A stretch of 64,000 bases of DNA from Trichormus sp. M33_DOE_039. GTDB taxonomy: Bacteria > Cyanobacteriota > Cyanobacteriia > Cyanobacteriales > Nostocaceae. Location of the stretch: contig DVDT01000086.1 in assembly GCA_015296085.1 (NCBI GenBank), positions 1-64,000 of the forward strand, written 5' to 3'. Below are positions 8,054 to 17,946 of this stretch, in pieces; the stretch's first letter is position 1; the number at the start of each line of letters is the position of its first letter. Under the pieces are notes generated by a model, which ran no database searches, had not been told where the DNA came from, and saw only the letters and a program-made list of their open reading frames with translations. Both the position numbers and the translations under genes were made by a program.

Positions 8054-10759
8054 ATGCAACGAAATTTTGCTGGTTTAGCCTTAATTGGCACAATCTTCAT
8101 ATCTGCTATTGATAACAGTAGTGGTCACGCTCAAGTTATTCCTGATCGCACTCTCAACACTAATGTGACTGGTAGTAATCATTTCACCATCACCGATGGT
8201 AGCCGTGTAGGTAATAATTTATTTCATAGCTTCAACCAATTCTCGGTTTCTAGCAACGGTTCGGCATTCTTCAACAATGCCGCAGATATACAGAATATTT
8301 TTAGTAGAGTCACAGGTGGCAATGTTTCCAATATTGATGGTCTAATTAAAGCCAATGGTAGTGCTAATTTATTTTTGCTCAATCCCAGTGGGATTATTTT
8401 TGGCAAAAATGCAAGTTTGAAAATTGGTGGTTCGTTTGTTGGTACTACTGCTGAAAGTATTAAATTTGCAGATGGATTTAATTTTAGTGCTACAAATCCA
8501 CTGGATTCAGCTTTACTCACCTTGAGCGTGCCGATTGGTTTGCAAATGGGCAGCAATCCCAGCTCAATCAACGTTTATGGGTCAAAATTAGCAATTCCAG
8601 CGAGAAATACATTTGCACTTGTAGGAAATAACTTAACTTTTGACCAGAGTACAATTACTGCTACCGATGGCAGAGTTGAATTAGGGAGCGTTGCAGCAAA
8701 TAATACGGTAGGACTGTCTGCAAACACTGGTGGATTCAGCTTAGATTTCAATACTGCGACTCAGTTCCAAAATATAAACTTTAATAACGCAGCTAAGGTT
8801 GATACAAGCGGAAACCAAGGTGGTGCGATAATTATCCAGGGGCAAAAAATTACCCTGACTGGATCTTCAACTATTACTTCCCACACTTTAGGCACAGGCT
8901 CAGAACAAGGTATTCTAATCAAAGCTTCCGAATCCCTTGAACTAATTGGTCAGCCAGCCCTTTCTAATACGACAATTGCAGCTTACTCCCAACCAACAGC
9001 TAGGGGACGGGGTGGTGATGTGACAATTGAAACACCCATTCTCAATGTTTTAAATGGCGCACAAATTAACACCCGTGCTTATGGGATAGGCGATTCGGGA
9101 AATATTACAGTCAAGAGTACAACTGTCAATGTGATTGGGGAAGCAATCTATACACCTACAAAACAGCGATTTAGTGTGAGTACCCTAGCATCTAATACGA
9201 TGAATGATTCGCAAGGTCGAGGCGGTAATGTCACAATTGATGCTGTGCAAGTCAACATTCGAGACGGGGCTGAATTGCGCGCTACTGCCAGAGGTACTGG
9301 TGATGGTGGGAATATTATCGTCACAGCAAAGAACTTAAGTGTCACAGGTGAAACTACCACAGGTGAACCTGCATTTTTGACAGGGATGAGTACCAGCATC
9401 CGTGAAAAAGCAACAGGCAGAGGTGGCGATATAATTCTCAATGTTGGTAAACTAGAGGTCTTGAATGGCCCTGGTATTCGGACTGGTACTTATGGTGAAG
9501 GTACATCAGGTAACATTATTGTTAATGCTGACGAAGTAACTTTGGGTGGCAGTTCCTCAACTGGAGTAGCAACACGATTTTTTGCATCAACAAACGGTAA
9601 CTACGATTTCTCAACTGAACAACTGATTAGTCTAGGTAAGGGACAAGGTGGCAACATTACTTTTAATGTTGGTAAGCTCAACTTACTGAACGGAGGACGA
9701 ATTTCCACCTCAACAGAAACTTATGGTCAGGCCGGAAATATTTCCATTCAAGCCAATTCCGTCAATATTGCAGGTGTTAGTCAAGTACCGAATAGCCAAC
9801 TCCTTTACTCGCTTGATGCCACTGGTTCGAGTGGATTGTATGCCTCTTCTACAAGTCCTGGTGCTGCGGGTTCGGTACATTTGACCACGGAGAATTTGAG
9901 TCTTAGAGATCGCGGCGAAATTGTAGTTAGCAGCCAAGACACAGGAAATGCCGGCAATATACTCATTCAGGCTAATTATATGGAGTTGGATCAAGCTAGC
10001 AAACTTCGTTCTGAAGCCAATGCAGGCGAAGGAGGCAATATTAACCTGCAACTGCGCGATGTCTTACTGATGCGTCATGGCAGTTACATAAGTGCAGAAG
10101 CAAGTGGTAATGGTGGAAATATTACGATTAACGCTCCCAACATTGTCGGTTTAGAAAACAGTGACATTATTGCCAATGCAGTCCGAGGAAGGGGTGGTAA
10201 TATTCACATTGCAACTCAGGGAATCATTGGGTTGAAGTATCGCAATCTCCTCAATCCTAGAGAAGTTTCGACAAATGACATTACTGCTAGTTCTCAATTC
10301 AATGTCAATGGCACAGTACAAATAACTAACATTGGTGTCGATCCAAATTCTGGATTAGTAGAATTACCAGAAAATATCACCGACCCATCTGAAAAAATCG
10401 TTAGTGGTTGTGTTGGCGACACAGGTAGTAGTTTTGTCGCCACAGGACGCGGTGGTGTGCCACAAAATCCGACCCAGGATTTTAGGAGCGATCGCCCTTG
10501 GTCAGATACCCGTGACATCTCTGCATATCAGAAAAATAGCGTAGCCCAAATACCAACACCTTCCGCAACTCTTGTAAACGCGACATCTTGGCGACGCAAC
10601 ACTCAAGGAAAAATCGAGTTGGTGGCAGATAAATCTTCTACATCTAGGCGACAAGCATTAAATTGTGCGGGACAAAAGTTAACTTCGACCGCTAATAGCA
10701 CCAAAAAATTATTGAACTGGGAACACTATATACGGAGTAGAAAATTAGAGATGGGTTGA
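8054..10759 (+). CDS. TpsA exoprotein, copy 4, with altered C-terminus
   Basis: A 901-residue TpsA-like secreted protein, the longest of the array apart from copy 1. The signal peptide ends near SGHA/Q. The TPS domain carries LLNPSGIIFG, and a long Gly-rich beta-helix and the usual C-terminal block follow (SGCVGD, ATGRGGVPQNP, SWRRNTQGKIELV, LNCAG). The other copies stop a few residues after the last cysteine (consensus KS-stop). Here about five bases are missing, the equivalent AAAAGTTAA lies out of frame, and translation runs on about 25 residues through the leader of copy 5 and stops at TGATG, overlapping the next start. The tail NWEHYIRSRKLEMG is therefore translated leader sequence. Confidence 0.88.
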   Translation: MQRNFAGLALIGTIFISAIDNSSGHAQVIPDRTLNTNVTGSNHFTITDGSRVGNNLFHSFNQFSVSSNGSAFFNNAADIQNIFSRVTGGNVSNIDGLIKANGSANLFLLNPSGIIFGKNASLKIGGSFVGTTAESIKFADGFNFSATNPLDSALLTLSVPIGLQMGSNPSSINVYGSKLAIPARNTFALVGNNLTFDQSTITATDGRVELGSVAANNTVGLSANTGGFSLDFNTATQFQNINFNNAAKVDTSGNQGGAIIIQGQKITLTGSSTITSHTLGTGSEQGILIKASESLELIGQPALSNTTIAAYSQPTARGRGGDVTIETPILNVLNGAQINTRAYGIGDSGNITVKSTTVNVIGEAIYTPTKQRFSVSTLASNTMNDSQGRGGNVTIDAVQVNIRDGAELRATARGTGDGGNIIVTAKNLSVTGETTTGEPAFLTGMSTSIREKATGRGGDIILNVGKLEVLNGPGIRTGTYGEGTSGNIIVNADEVTLGGSSSTGVATRFFASTNGNYDFSTEQLISLGKGQGGNITFNVGKLNLLNGGRISTSTETYGQAGNISIQANSVNIAGVSQVPNSQLLYSLDATGSSGLYASSTSPGAAGSVHLTTENLSLRDRGEIVVSSQDTGNAGNILIQANYMELDQASKLRSEANAGEGGNINLQLRDVLLMRHGSYISAEASGNGGNITINAPNIVGLENSDIIANAVRGRGGNIHIATQGIIGLKYRNLLNPREVSTNDITASSQFNVNGTVQITNIGVDPNSGLVELPENITDPSEKIVSGCVGDTGSSFVATGRGGVPQNPTQDFRSDRPWSDTRDISAYQKNSVAQIPTPSATLVNATSWRRNTQGKIELVADKSSTSRRQALNCAGQKLTSTANSTKKLLNWEHYIRSRKLEMG
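10718..10758 (+). promoter_or_regulatory. conserved leader element upstream of TpsA copy 5
   Basis: Third copy of the leader: TGGGAACACTATATACGGAG, then TAGAGATGGGTTG before the ATG at 10759. Unlike the other two it is also translated, as the extended C-terminus of copy 4. Confidence 0.5.
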
Positions 10760-13209
10760 TGAAATTAACTTTTGCTGGGTTGGGCTTAATTGGAGGACTG
10801 TTGACATCTGCAATTTGCAATAATTCTGTCAACGCCCAAGTAATTCCCGACGGAACTCTCAATACAAATGTCACCCAAAGTGACAATAACTTCACAGTTA
10901 CCGACGGAAGCCGTATTGGGAACAACCTGTTTCACAGTTTCAGTCAGTTTTCAATCCCCAGCCAGGGTTCTGCATTTTTCAACAACGCCTCAGATATCCA
11001 AAATATTTTTAGTAGAGTCACGGGTGGTAGTGTTTCTCACATTGATGGTCTAATTAAAGCCAATGGTAGTGCCAACTTATTTTTGCTTAATCCAAATGGG
11101 ATGATATTTGGAGCTGATGCTAGCTTAAATATTGGTGGTTCATTTATTGCTACTACAGCTAATAGTATCAAATTTGCAGATGGGGCTGAATTTAGTGCAG
11201 TTAATCCCCAAGCCAACCCATTATTAAACATCAATGTTCCCATCGGATTGCAAATGGGCAATCAGTCTGCACCGATACAAGTCCAAGGTACAGGACATGC
11301 CTTGGATATTACAAGTAATCTAGCTCCTTTCATTCGCAATCCTAGCCCAACAAAATTACAAGTACAGCCTGAAAAAACCTTAGCGTTGGTAGGTGGTAAT
11401 CTCAGTCTGAATGGAGCGACCCTAACTGCCGAAAGGGGTCAAATAGAGTTAGGTAGTCTGGGAGGTGTCGGATTAGTTAGCTTAGTACCAAACACTCAGG
11501 GTTATAAATTACAGTACGGAAACGAACAAAGTTTTGGTGACATACAACTGGCACAAAAGTCATTATTAGATGTCAGCGGAGTCAATGCGGGTTCAGTGCA
11601 AATTCAGGGGCGCAAGATTCAATTTACTGATGGGTCATTAGTGCTGACCGCAAATCTAGGCAATGTCCCCAGTGGTAATATCCACTTGCAAGCATCAGAA
11701 GTGATCGATATTATTGGTACAACATCAGATGCCAAAATTCGTAGTGGGATTCGCAGTGAGGCTCTAAGTCAAGGAACTGGTGCGAGTCTCCAGATCATCA
11801 CCCCTTGGTTATCACTCCAGCATGGTTCAGGGTTAAATAACACAGCATTTGGCATTGCTGACAGTGGAAAAATTGAGATCGTAGCATCAGCAATAGATAT
11901 ATCTGGCTTCTCACCCCTCAATCCAACTGGTGTAACTACTATGGTTACTAGCGCACGCGGTACTGGAAATGCTGGTGATATCATCGTTAATTCTGATAGC
12001 CTACTAGTATCTGATGGTGCTGCACTATCTTCAGTTACCTTTGGTAGTGGTTCTAGCGGTCAAGTAAATATTCGCAACAGTCATACTACGGTGAGGGGAG
12101 ACAACCCCGCCGGACTTTACAGTAATATTAGCTCCATTTCTTATGGTACTGGCAGTGTCAAAACATTGAACCTAAATACTACGAAGCTACAACTGCTAGA
12201 TGGAGGAGTAGTTGCAGGAACTTCGTTTTTTATGGGTAATGGGGGAGATATTAGGGTAAATGCTACAGAATCTATTCAAATTAGTGGTCATAGTCAATTA
12301 AATCAGAGCAGTATTAACTCATCCATCCTCAAGTCAGAACCACTAATACGCAGATTATTTGGATTGCCAGATATACCGACTGCAACTGCTGGTAATGTCA
12401 ACATTACTACACCCAACTTGATACTAACAGATGGCGGGACAGTGAGCGTCACCAATCAAGGCTCTGGGAATAGTGGCAGTCTCAACATTACAGCCGATCG
12501 CATCCAATTAAAAAATCAAGGTTTAATTCAAGCACAGACAGAATCTGGGAATGGTGGCAACATTAGCTTACAAGCAGGAAACTTTTTGCTCATGCGCGAT
12601 CGCAGTAACATTACCGCAACTGCCAGTAATTCAGGGGATGGAGGTAATATCAACATCACTGCACCGATGATTGTCGGTTTGGAAAACAGCGATATTGTCG
12701 CCAATGCGGTACGAGGAAATGGGGGTAACATTCAAATTGCCACACAGGCAATTATTGGCTTACAATATCGTCCTCAACTCACCTTAGAAAACGATATTAC
12801 TGCCAGTTCACAGTTTGGCATTAGCGGTACAGTACAGGTTCATAATATTGGTGTTGACCCCAATTCCGGTCTAGTTGAATTGCCAGGAAATATTACTGAT
12901 CCATCGCAGCAGATTGCTACAGGTTGTTCTGCAAATCAAGGTAGTAGTTTTGTTACTACAGGACGAGGTGGTGTACCACAAAATCCAACGCAGGAAATCA
13001 GGAGCGATCGCACTTGGTCTGACATCCGCGATATCTCTGCATACCGCCAAACACCGCAAATACAAGCCCAAATCTCCACACAACGACAGATTGCCATCCA
13101 AGCTACTGCCTGGCATCGTAACACCCAAGGAAAGATTGAGTTAGTTGCAGATCAATCTATTGCACATAAACAACCACAATTAACTTGTCCTGCGGTTGCT
13201 AGAAGTTGA
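10759..13209 (+). CDS. TpsA exoprotein, copy 5
   Basis: An 816-residue secreted exoprotein. The signal peptide ends near NSVNA/Q. The TPS domain has NPNG (LLNPNGMIFG) instead of NPSG, both fitting NPxG. A beta-helical middle and the shared C-terminal block follow, with cysteines at ATGCS and LTCPA. The start ATG overlaps the stop of copy 4 (TGATG), so translation may be coupled. The central part (for example the SGIRSEALSQGTGA region) is clearly different from copies 2 and 3. An IS4-type element lies 64 bp downstream. Confidence 0.9.
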   Translation: MKLTFAGLGLIGGLLTSAICNNSVNAQVIPDGTLNTNVTQSDNNFTVTDGSRIGNNLFHSFSQFSIPSQGSAFFNNASDIQNIFSRVTGGSVSHIDGLIKANGSANLFLLNPNGMIFGADASLNIGGSFIATTANSIKFADGAEFSAVNPQANPLLNINVPIGLQMGNQSAPIQVQGTGHALDITSNLAPFIRNPSPTKLQVQPEKTLALVGGNLSLNGATLTAERGQIELGSLGGVGLVSLVPNTQGYKLQYGNEQSFGDIQLAQKSLLDVSGVNAGSVQIQGRKIQFTDGSLVLTANLGNVPSGNIHLQASEVIDIIGTTSDAKIRSGIRSEALSQGTGASLQIITPWLSLQHGSGLNNTAFGIADSGKIEIVASAIDISGFSPLNPTGVTTMVTSARGTGNAGDIIVNSDSLLVSDGAALSSVTFGSGSSGQVNIRNSHTTVRGDNPAGLYSNISSISYGTGSVKTLNLNTTKLQLLDGGVVAGTSFFMGNGGDIRVNATESIQISGHSQLNQSSINSSILKSEPLIRRLFGLPDIPTATAGNVNITTPNLILTDGGTVSVTNQGSGNSGSLNITADRIQLKNQGLIQAQTESGNGGNISLQAGNFLLMRDRSNITATASNSGDGGNINITAPMIVGLENSDIVANAVRGNGGNIQIATQAIIGLQYRPQLTLENDITASSQFGISGTVQVHNIGVDPNSGLVELPGNITDPSQQIATGCSANQGSSFVTTGRGGVPQNPTQEIRSDRTWSDIRDISAYRQTPQIQAQISTQRQIAIQATAWHRNTQGKIELVADQSIAHKQPQLTCPAVARS

Positions 13210-13273
13210 TTTTCCTGGGAATTTCTCAGGTTTTCGAGCAGGGTTTTGTGTCTATGCCATTACTGCCAACATT

Positions 13274-14542
13274 CTGAAGGGGAGACGAAATAAGCTACAA
13301 CATAGACTCAATAAGCTTCATGGCTCTTAAACCTTGTTGATAATACTTCCACTTATTACGATTAATTCTTATTAATTCTGTGACTAAATCCATACAACTA
13401 TCCTTGAAATGTACCCATGTTTGACCATATAAGCCGATATAAAAACTACTGTGTCTCCGTTGAGAACGACTCCTTTCTTTAATACGAGCTATATATTTTT
13501 GGATACCTTTGCGTTTAATAAGTTGACCATTAATTGTTGCACAAGTGTAAGCGAGCGTTATTAATAAAACTAGAGAAATGAAACGTTCACCCTCAACATT
13601 AGTGTTTTCTAAGTTATAGCCACCTGTTTTGAAATCTCTAAACATCTCTTCAATATCGAATCTCTTTTTGTAAGCAGCAATTGCTGACTCCAGGTTGTCA
13701 AAGTTGGTTAAAATAAACCATGCTTCTTTGGGTGCCACTCCGTTAATTTTACGTTGCCACTTACCAGCCACATTAAAACTGATAAAGCCCTGAGTCTTCG
13801 TTACCTTAACTCCCTTGATAAAAAAAGATACTCCTGGAGTTAATCCTAAACTGCTTAACTCCATAAATATATCTTTCTTTACTTATACAAATTCATTCTT
13901 TTTCAATCGCAAACAAAAATATACATCCCTACTCTGAAGGTACTTTGCTAGTTTTACCGAGCAAAATTCTCTATCCCCCAACACACAGATTTTATAATCT
14001 TTCAATATTGCTATAACTGGCGATAATATTTTCTGCTGTTCCGTGAGATTACTACTACCTAATTTAGGCAGCAAACTAAAATATATTGGTATAGCTCTTT
14101 TACCCCAAATCACGCTGACCATTAATAAGTTTATCCGACTCCAATTAGTCCTATCAATTGCTATATAAATAATCTTTTTATCTGGGAAGTAGTTTGCAAT
14201 TAGTTCTTGAATAATTGGCAGCCAAACTTTTTCAATTGTGAGATTGGGTAATGATAAAAATCTTTGTATTCTTTTTCTTCTGCTTTCAAATTTAATTGCC
14301 AAAGGTAGCGCATTCGCTAATTTTTCTAAAGTGACTTCTTTGATTGACTGCAACAGATGTATCAAAATTTTTAGCAATAGATATTCTGCTAAACTCAATT
14401 GACTTTTTAAGTGCTTTTGGTACAATGTAGCTAACATTATCATTAAGTAGGTCTTATTGACAAAACTAGACCTACTTTTTTTATCACAAAACGCTACCCA
14501 TCTTATACACAAGCTTTTTAGGCTGTTTCGTCTCCCCTCCAG
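13274..14542 (-). mobile_element. IS4-family insertion sequence, 1269 bp, inactivated
   Basis: The ends are near-perfect terminal inverted repeats: CTGAAGGGGAGACGAAA at 13274-13290, and the complement of CTGGAGGGGAGACGAAA at 14526-14542. A perfect 9-bp target duplication GCCAACATT flanks it at 13265-13273 and 14543-14551. It carries one transposase gene on the minus strand, against the direction of the TpsA array. It sits between copies 5 and 6 without breaking either gene, but may have displaced the copy 6 leader, which does not match that of copies 3-5. Confidence 0.9.
13295..14443 (-). pseudogene. IS4-family transposase with in-frame stop codon
   Basis: DDE transposase of about 382 codons. 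The parts are IAIDRTNW (first Asp), LGDREF (second Asp) and the IS4 signature Y-x2-R-x3-E-x6-K, seen as YKKRFDIEEMFRDFK. Reading is continuous in one frame except for a TAA at 13883-13885 that separates the second-Asp half from the Glu half. The change CAA to TAA would explain it. Starts upstream of about 14443 lie outside or too near the IS end. The C-terminal half could restart at the ATG at 13864, but that would lack two catalytic Asp residues, so the element should not move itself. Confidence 0.85.
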
Positions 14543-14635
14543 GCCAACATTCCCAGAATTCCCAATTGCTAAAGTTAGAAATAATAGCATTAAGGGCAAA
14601 CTAAGCTTGGGTATAAAAAAGGCTTATTCTTGCTT

Positions 14636-17131
14636 ATGAAAGCAATCTTGATGAGTTTGGGTTTAGCTAATCAAATATTGCTGAGTTCGATGCTGTTACC
14701 ATTAACACTCATTTTTTTGTGGAACAGTCGCGCTCATGCTCAGATCACTTCAGACGGTAGCCTCAATACCAATATTTCCCAAAATGGGAATCATTTTACA
14801 ATTACTAATGGTAGTGCCGCAGGGACGAATCTATTTCATAGCTTTAGCAAATTTTCTGTTCCCATTAACGGTTCAGCCACATTTGATGTCTTAAATTCAC
14901 CAAATATTACGACGATATTTAGTCGAGTCACAGGTGGTAGTGTTTCCCAAATTGATGGCTTGATTCAGACTCTCAATAATCATCAACCTGTGAGTTTGTT
15001 TCTCATCAATCCGGCGGGAATTGTCTTTGGCAAAGATGCGGCGTTGAATATTGGTGGCTCTTTTGTGGGGACAACGGCGAATAGTATTGATTTTAGCGAT
15101 GGTTTTAACTTTAGTGCTAATGATGCGACAACATTGCCCTTATTAACCATGAGCGCACCCATTGGGTTACAAATGGGACAAAATTCAGGCAGTATTCAAC
15201 TCCAAGGACAAGGACATAATCTTCTTCACCCACCCAATTTGTTAGACTCAGTAACCCGTGATCCGCAACTGGATAATTTACGAGTACTTCCCGGCAACAC
15301 ATTAGCTTTTATTGGTAATGGCATTCAATCAGATGCAGGGGTTTTAGTTTCTGAAAGTGGACATATTGAATTAGGCAGTATAAATACAGGAACAGTTAAC
15401 TTAAATACCTCCACTCCAAGTTGGCAATTTGATTATCATCCTGCTCAAAGTTTCTCAGATATTCATCTCACCCGTGCATCCCTAATCGATGCTAGTGGCA
15501 ATCCTGGAGGTTCAATTCATCTACAAGGAAAAGACATTCGCATTCAAAACAGTTCCATCGTACTTATTCAACACCAAGGGCAACAAGACGCTGGCAACAT
15601 CAAAATTAATGCAGACTCATTAGAAATGAGTGGTGTATTGCCAAACAAGGATCAGAGTCTAATTTTGTCTGAAAACTTGGGTAGTGGATATGGAGCGAAT
15701 ATGGATATTGCCGCTAGGCAAATTAGAGTGCAGGATGGTGGGGGTATTTTATCTACAACTTATAAAAATGGAGGCAATGGAGGGAATATAACTGTTCAAG
15801 CTACAGAATCGATCCAAATCCTGGGCTTTTCTCCCACTAATTTTCGTAATAGTGGCATTGATAGCCCATCCTATCAGGGAGGCGGACGAGGTGGAAATAT
15901 TTCTATTACCACCAAAAATTTAATCGCTAGACAGGGAGGAGGTATTACATCGCTGGTTCAGGGTGGAAATAGTGGTGGGAATCTTGATATTACCGCAGAC
16001 ATGATTTCTTTAAGTGGAGAGAATTCAGGTTTCGGAGGAGCTTCCGCGATTGCTGCATCGACATTTTTTGGAGGAGATGGAGGTGCGATCACCATTCATA
16101 CAAGAAATTTACTCTTGCAAGCATCGGGATTGATTTCTGCTAGTACTTCCGATTCTGGTCATGCGGGGAATGTCACCATTTATGCACGCGAATCTGTTGA
16201 AGTTGATGGTTCTGGTTCAGTGGTGGCACCTCGTAGCCGTATTACGGCATCAGGTCAAAAATTTCGCCCAAGATTTCTACAAAATGTCGGATTATCAGCA
16301 TTTCCTAGTGGAGATGCAGGTAACCTCACCATTACATCTCCTAGTATAAAAGTTAGTAATGAGGGCTATATTGCAGCTGAAAATGTGGGCAGTGGAAATG
16401 GTGGATATTTACAAATTCAAGCCGACTCAATCACCTTAGATCAACAAGGTCAAATCAGAACTGCTGCTGCATCTGGAAAAGGAGGCTCTTTAGGAATAAC
16501 TGTCCGAGATGTTCTCTTGATGCGCCACAATAGCCTCATCAGTGCAAAGGCAGGAAATAGCGGAGACGGCGGCAACATCAGTATCAATTCTCCTATAATT
16601 GCTGGATTAGAAAATAGCGATATTATCGCCAATGCAGTTGCAGGTAAAGGTGGCAACATTCAAATTAGCAGCCAAGGTATATTCGGTCTGAAATTTCGTA
16701 ATGAACTCACCCCAGAAAATGATATCAATGCCAGTTCGCAATTTGGACTGAGTGGTACGGTGCAAGTTAATACCGTTGGTGTTGACCCCAACTCTGGTTT
16801 AGTGCAATTACCAGCTAATGTGACAGACCCATCCCAGCAAATTGCCACAGGTTGTTCTAAGACGAATGGTAATAGTTTTGTCGCCACGGGACGGGGTGGT
16901 GTCCCAGAAAATCCCAATCAACAGGTGTGGAGCGATCGCATTTGGTCAGATACCCGTGACATCTCTGCATACCAGAACGCATTGCAGGCAAAAGCACCCA
17001 CAGCACAACCTCTTCCCATTCAAGCTACTTCCTGGCACCGTAACGTTCACGGTCAAGTTCAGCTAGTCGCTACATCATCTTCTACCCCGCACCAATCACA
17101 GTTAACCTGTGCTGCCATTCATCAAAGTTAA
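14636..17131 (+). CDS. TpsA exoprotein, copy 6
   Basis: An 831-residue secreted exoprotein. A long hydrophobic signal region ends near SRAHA/Q. The TPS domain has LINPAGIVFG and GSFVGTTANSI. The middle is a Gly/Asn-rich beta-helix, followed by the shared C-terminal block (ATGCS, ATGRGGVPENP, SWHRNVHGQVQLV, LTCAA). I prefer the ATG at 14636 to the TTG at 14630. The upstream GGGTATAAA motif is shared with the remnant copy at 17219, not with copies 3-5. An extended loop (QTLNNHQPVSLFL) in the TPS domain resembles copy 1 (QIIKNNNAVSLFL), so copies 1, 6 and 7 appear to form one subgroup and copies 2-5 another. Confidence 0.9.
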   Translation: MKAILMSLGLANQILLSSMLLPLTLIFLWNSRAHAQITSDGSLNTNISQNGNHFTITNGSAAGTNLFHSFSKFSVPINGSATFDVLNSPNITTIFSRVTGGSVSQIDGLIQTLNNHQPVSLFLINPAGIVFGKDAALNIGGSFVGTTANSIDFSDGFNFSANDATTLPLLTMSAPIGLQMGQNSGSIQLQGQGHNLLHPPNLLDSVTRDPQLDNLRVLPGNTLAFIGNGIQSDAGVLVSESGHIELGSINTGTVNLNTSTPSWQFDYHPAQSFSDIHLTRASLIDASGNPGGSIHLQGKDIRIQNSSIVLIQHQGQQDAGNIKINADSLEMSGVLPNKDQSLILSENLGSGYGANMDIAARQIRVQDGGGILSTTYKNGGNGGNITVQATESIQILGFSPTNFRNSGIDSPSYQGGGRGGNISITTKNLIARQGGGITSLVQGGNSGGNLDITADMISLSGENSGFGGASAIAASTFFGGDGGAITIHTRNLLLQASGLISASTSDSGHAGNVTIYARESVEVDGSGSVVAPRSRITASGQKFRPRFLQNVGLSAFPSGDAGNLTITSPSIKVSNEGYIAAENVGSGNGGYLQIQADSITLDQQGQIRTAAASGKGGSLGITVRDVLLMRHNSLISAKAGNSGDGGNISINSPIIAGLENSDIIANAVAGKGGNIQISSQGIFGLKFRNELTPENDINASSQFGLSGTVQVNTVGVDPNSGLVQLPANVTDPSQQIATGCSKTNGNSFVATGRGGVPENPNQQVWSDRIWSDTRDISAYQNALQAKAPTAQPLPIQATSWHRNVHGQVQLVATSSSTPHQSQLTCAAIHQS

Positions 17132-17218
17132 TTTGCCCTAGTATTTTTTCCTGCTCACTCCTGTTGAGAACCAGATGATTTTGGGAATAATAATTTGGGT
17201 ATAAATAAAGACTATGTA

Positions 17219-17676
17219 ATGAACAACTCTTCGTTTGACTTCCGTTTGCTGACTCGAATCTCAACAGGTATCATCCTACTGCCATCGGTAATAGTCTTGC
17301 TGTGGAATGGCTGTGCTGATGATCAAATCACGTCAGATGACAGTCTTAATGCTACTAATACTACTGTCTCTCAAAGTGGAAATCACTTTACTATCACCAA
17401 TGACAGTCTCAATATCAGGAGATCATTTGTCGGTACTACTGCTGACAGTATTAAGCTTAATCAACAAGTGATGAGCGATCGCACTTGGTCTGTATTCGTG
17501 ACATCTCTGCTTACCGAATCACGGGTGAAACGACAGCACAAGCACCCAAACCACAACATTATCCCATCCAAGCTACTTCCTGGCATCGTAACACCCAAGG
17601 AAAAATAGAGTTAGTCACAGGTCAATTTTTGACTCAAATACAACAACCTTTAACCTGTACAGATGCTTTCAAATAA
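17219..17676 (+). pseudogene. TpsA copy 7, deleted and frameshifted remnant
   Basis: The first 40 residues closely match copy 1 (LLTRISTG...WNGCAD), and the C-terminus matches the common block (SDRTWS, ISAY, SWHRNTQGKIELV, LTCTD). Between them, two large internal deletions join FTITND directly to SLNIRRSFVGTTADSIK, and that directly to NQQVMSDRTWS. A single-base loss near 17490-17496 (TCTGTATTCGTGAC here versus TCAGATACCCGTGAC in copy 6) then shifts the frame. No beta-helix remains. It could be a source of sequence for recombination but cannot make an exoprotein. Confidence 0.88.
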
Positions 17677-17946
17677 TTCTAGTGAAGATAGAAATGAAGA
17701 GACAAAAACCTATTATTTCTAATCTCATATCCCTTTAATTTTGAATAGATGATAGCGTAGTAAATGCGGCACAGCAAGTATTGAAAGCATCATCATGAAA
17801 ACTGTAGTGGTCAATTAATTAACCAAATCAAAAACTATTTTGAAGTTGATAGTTCAAACCTATAACTGGGCAATATAAATACATTAACTCCTCAATACTT
17901 TTGATGTGACGAAATTAGACAGACGGTTAAATTATCAGTAATTGTT

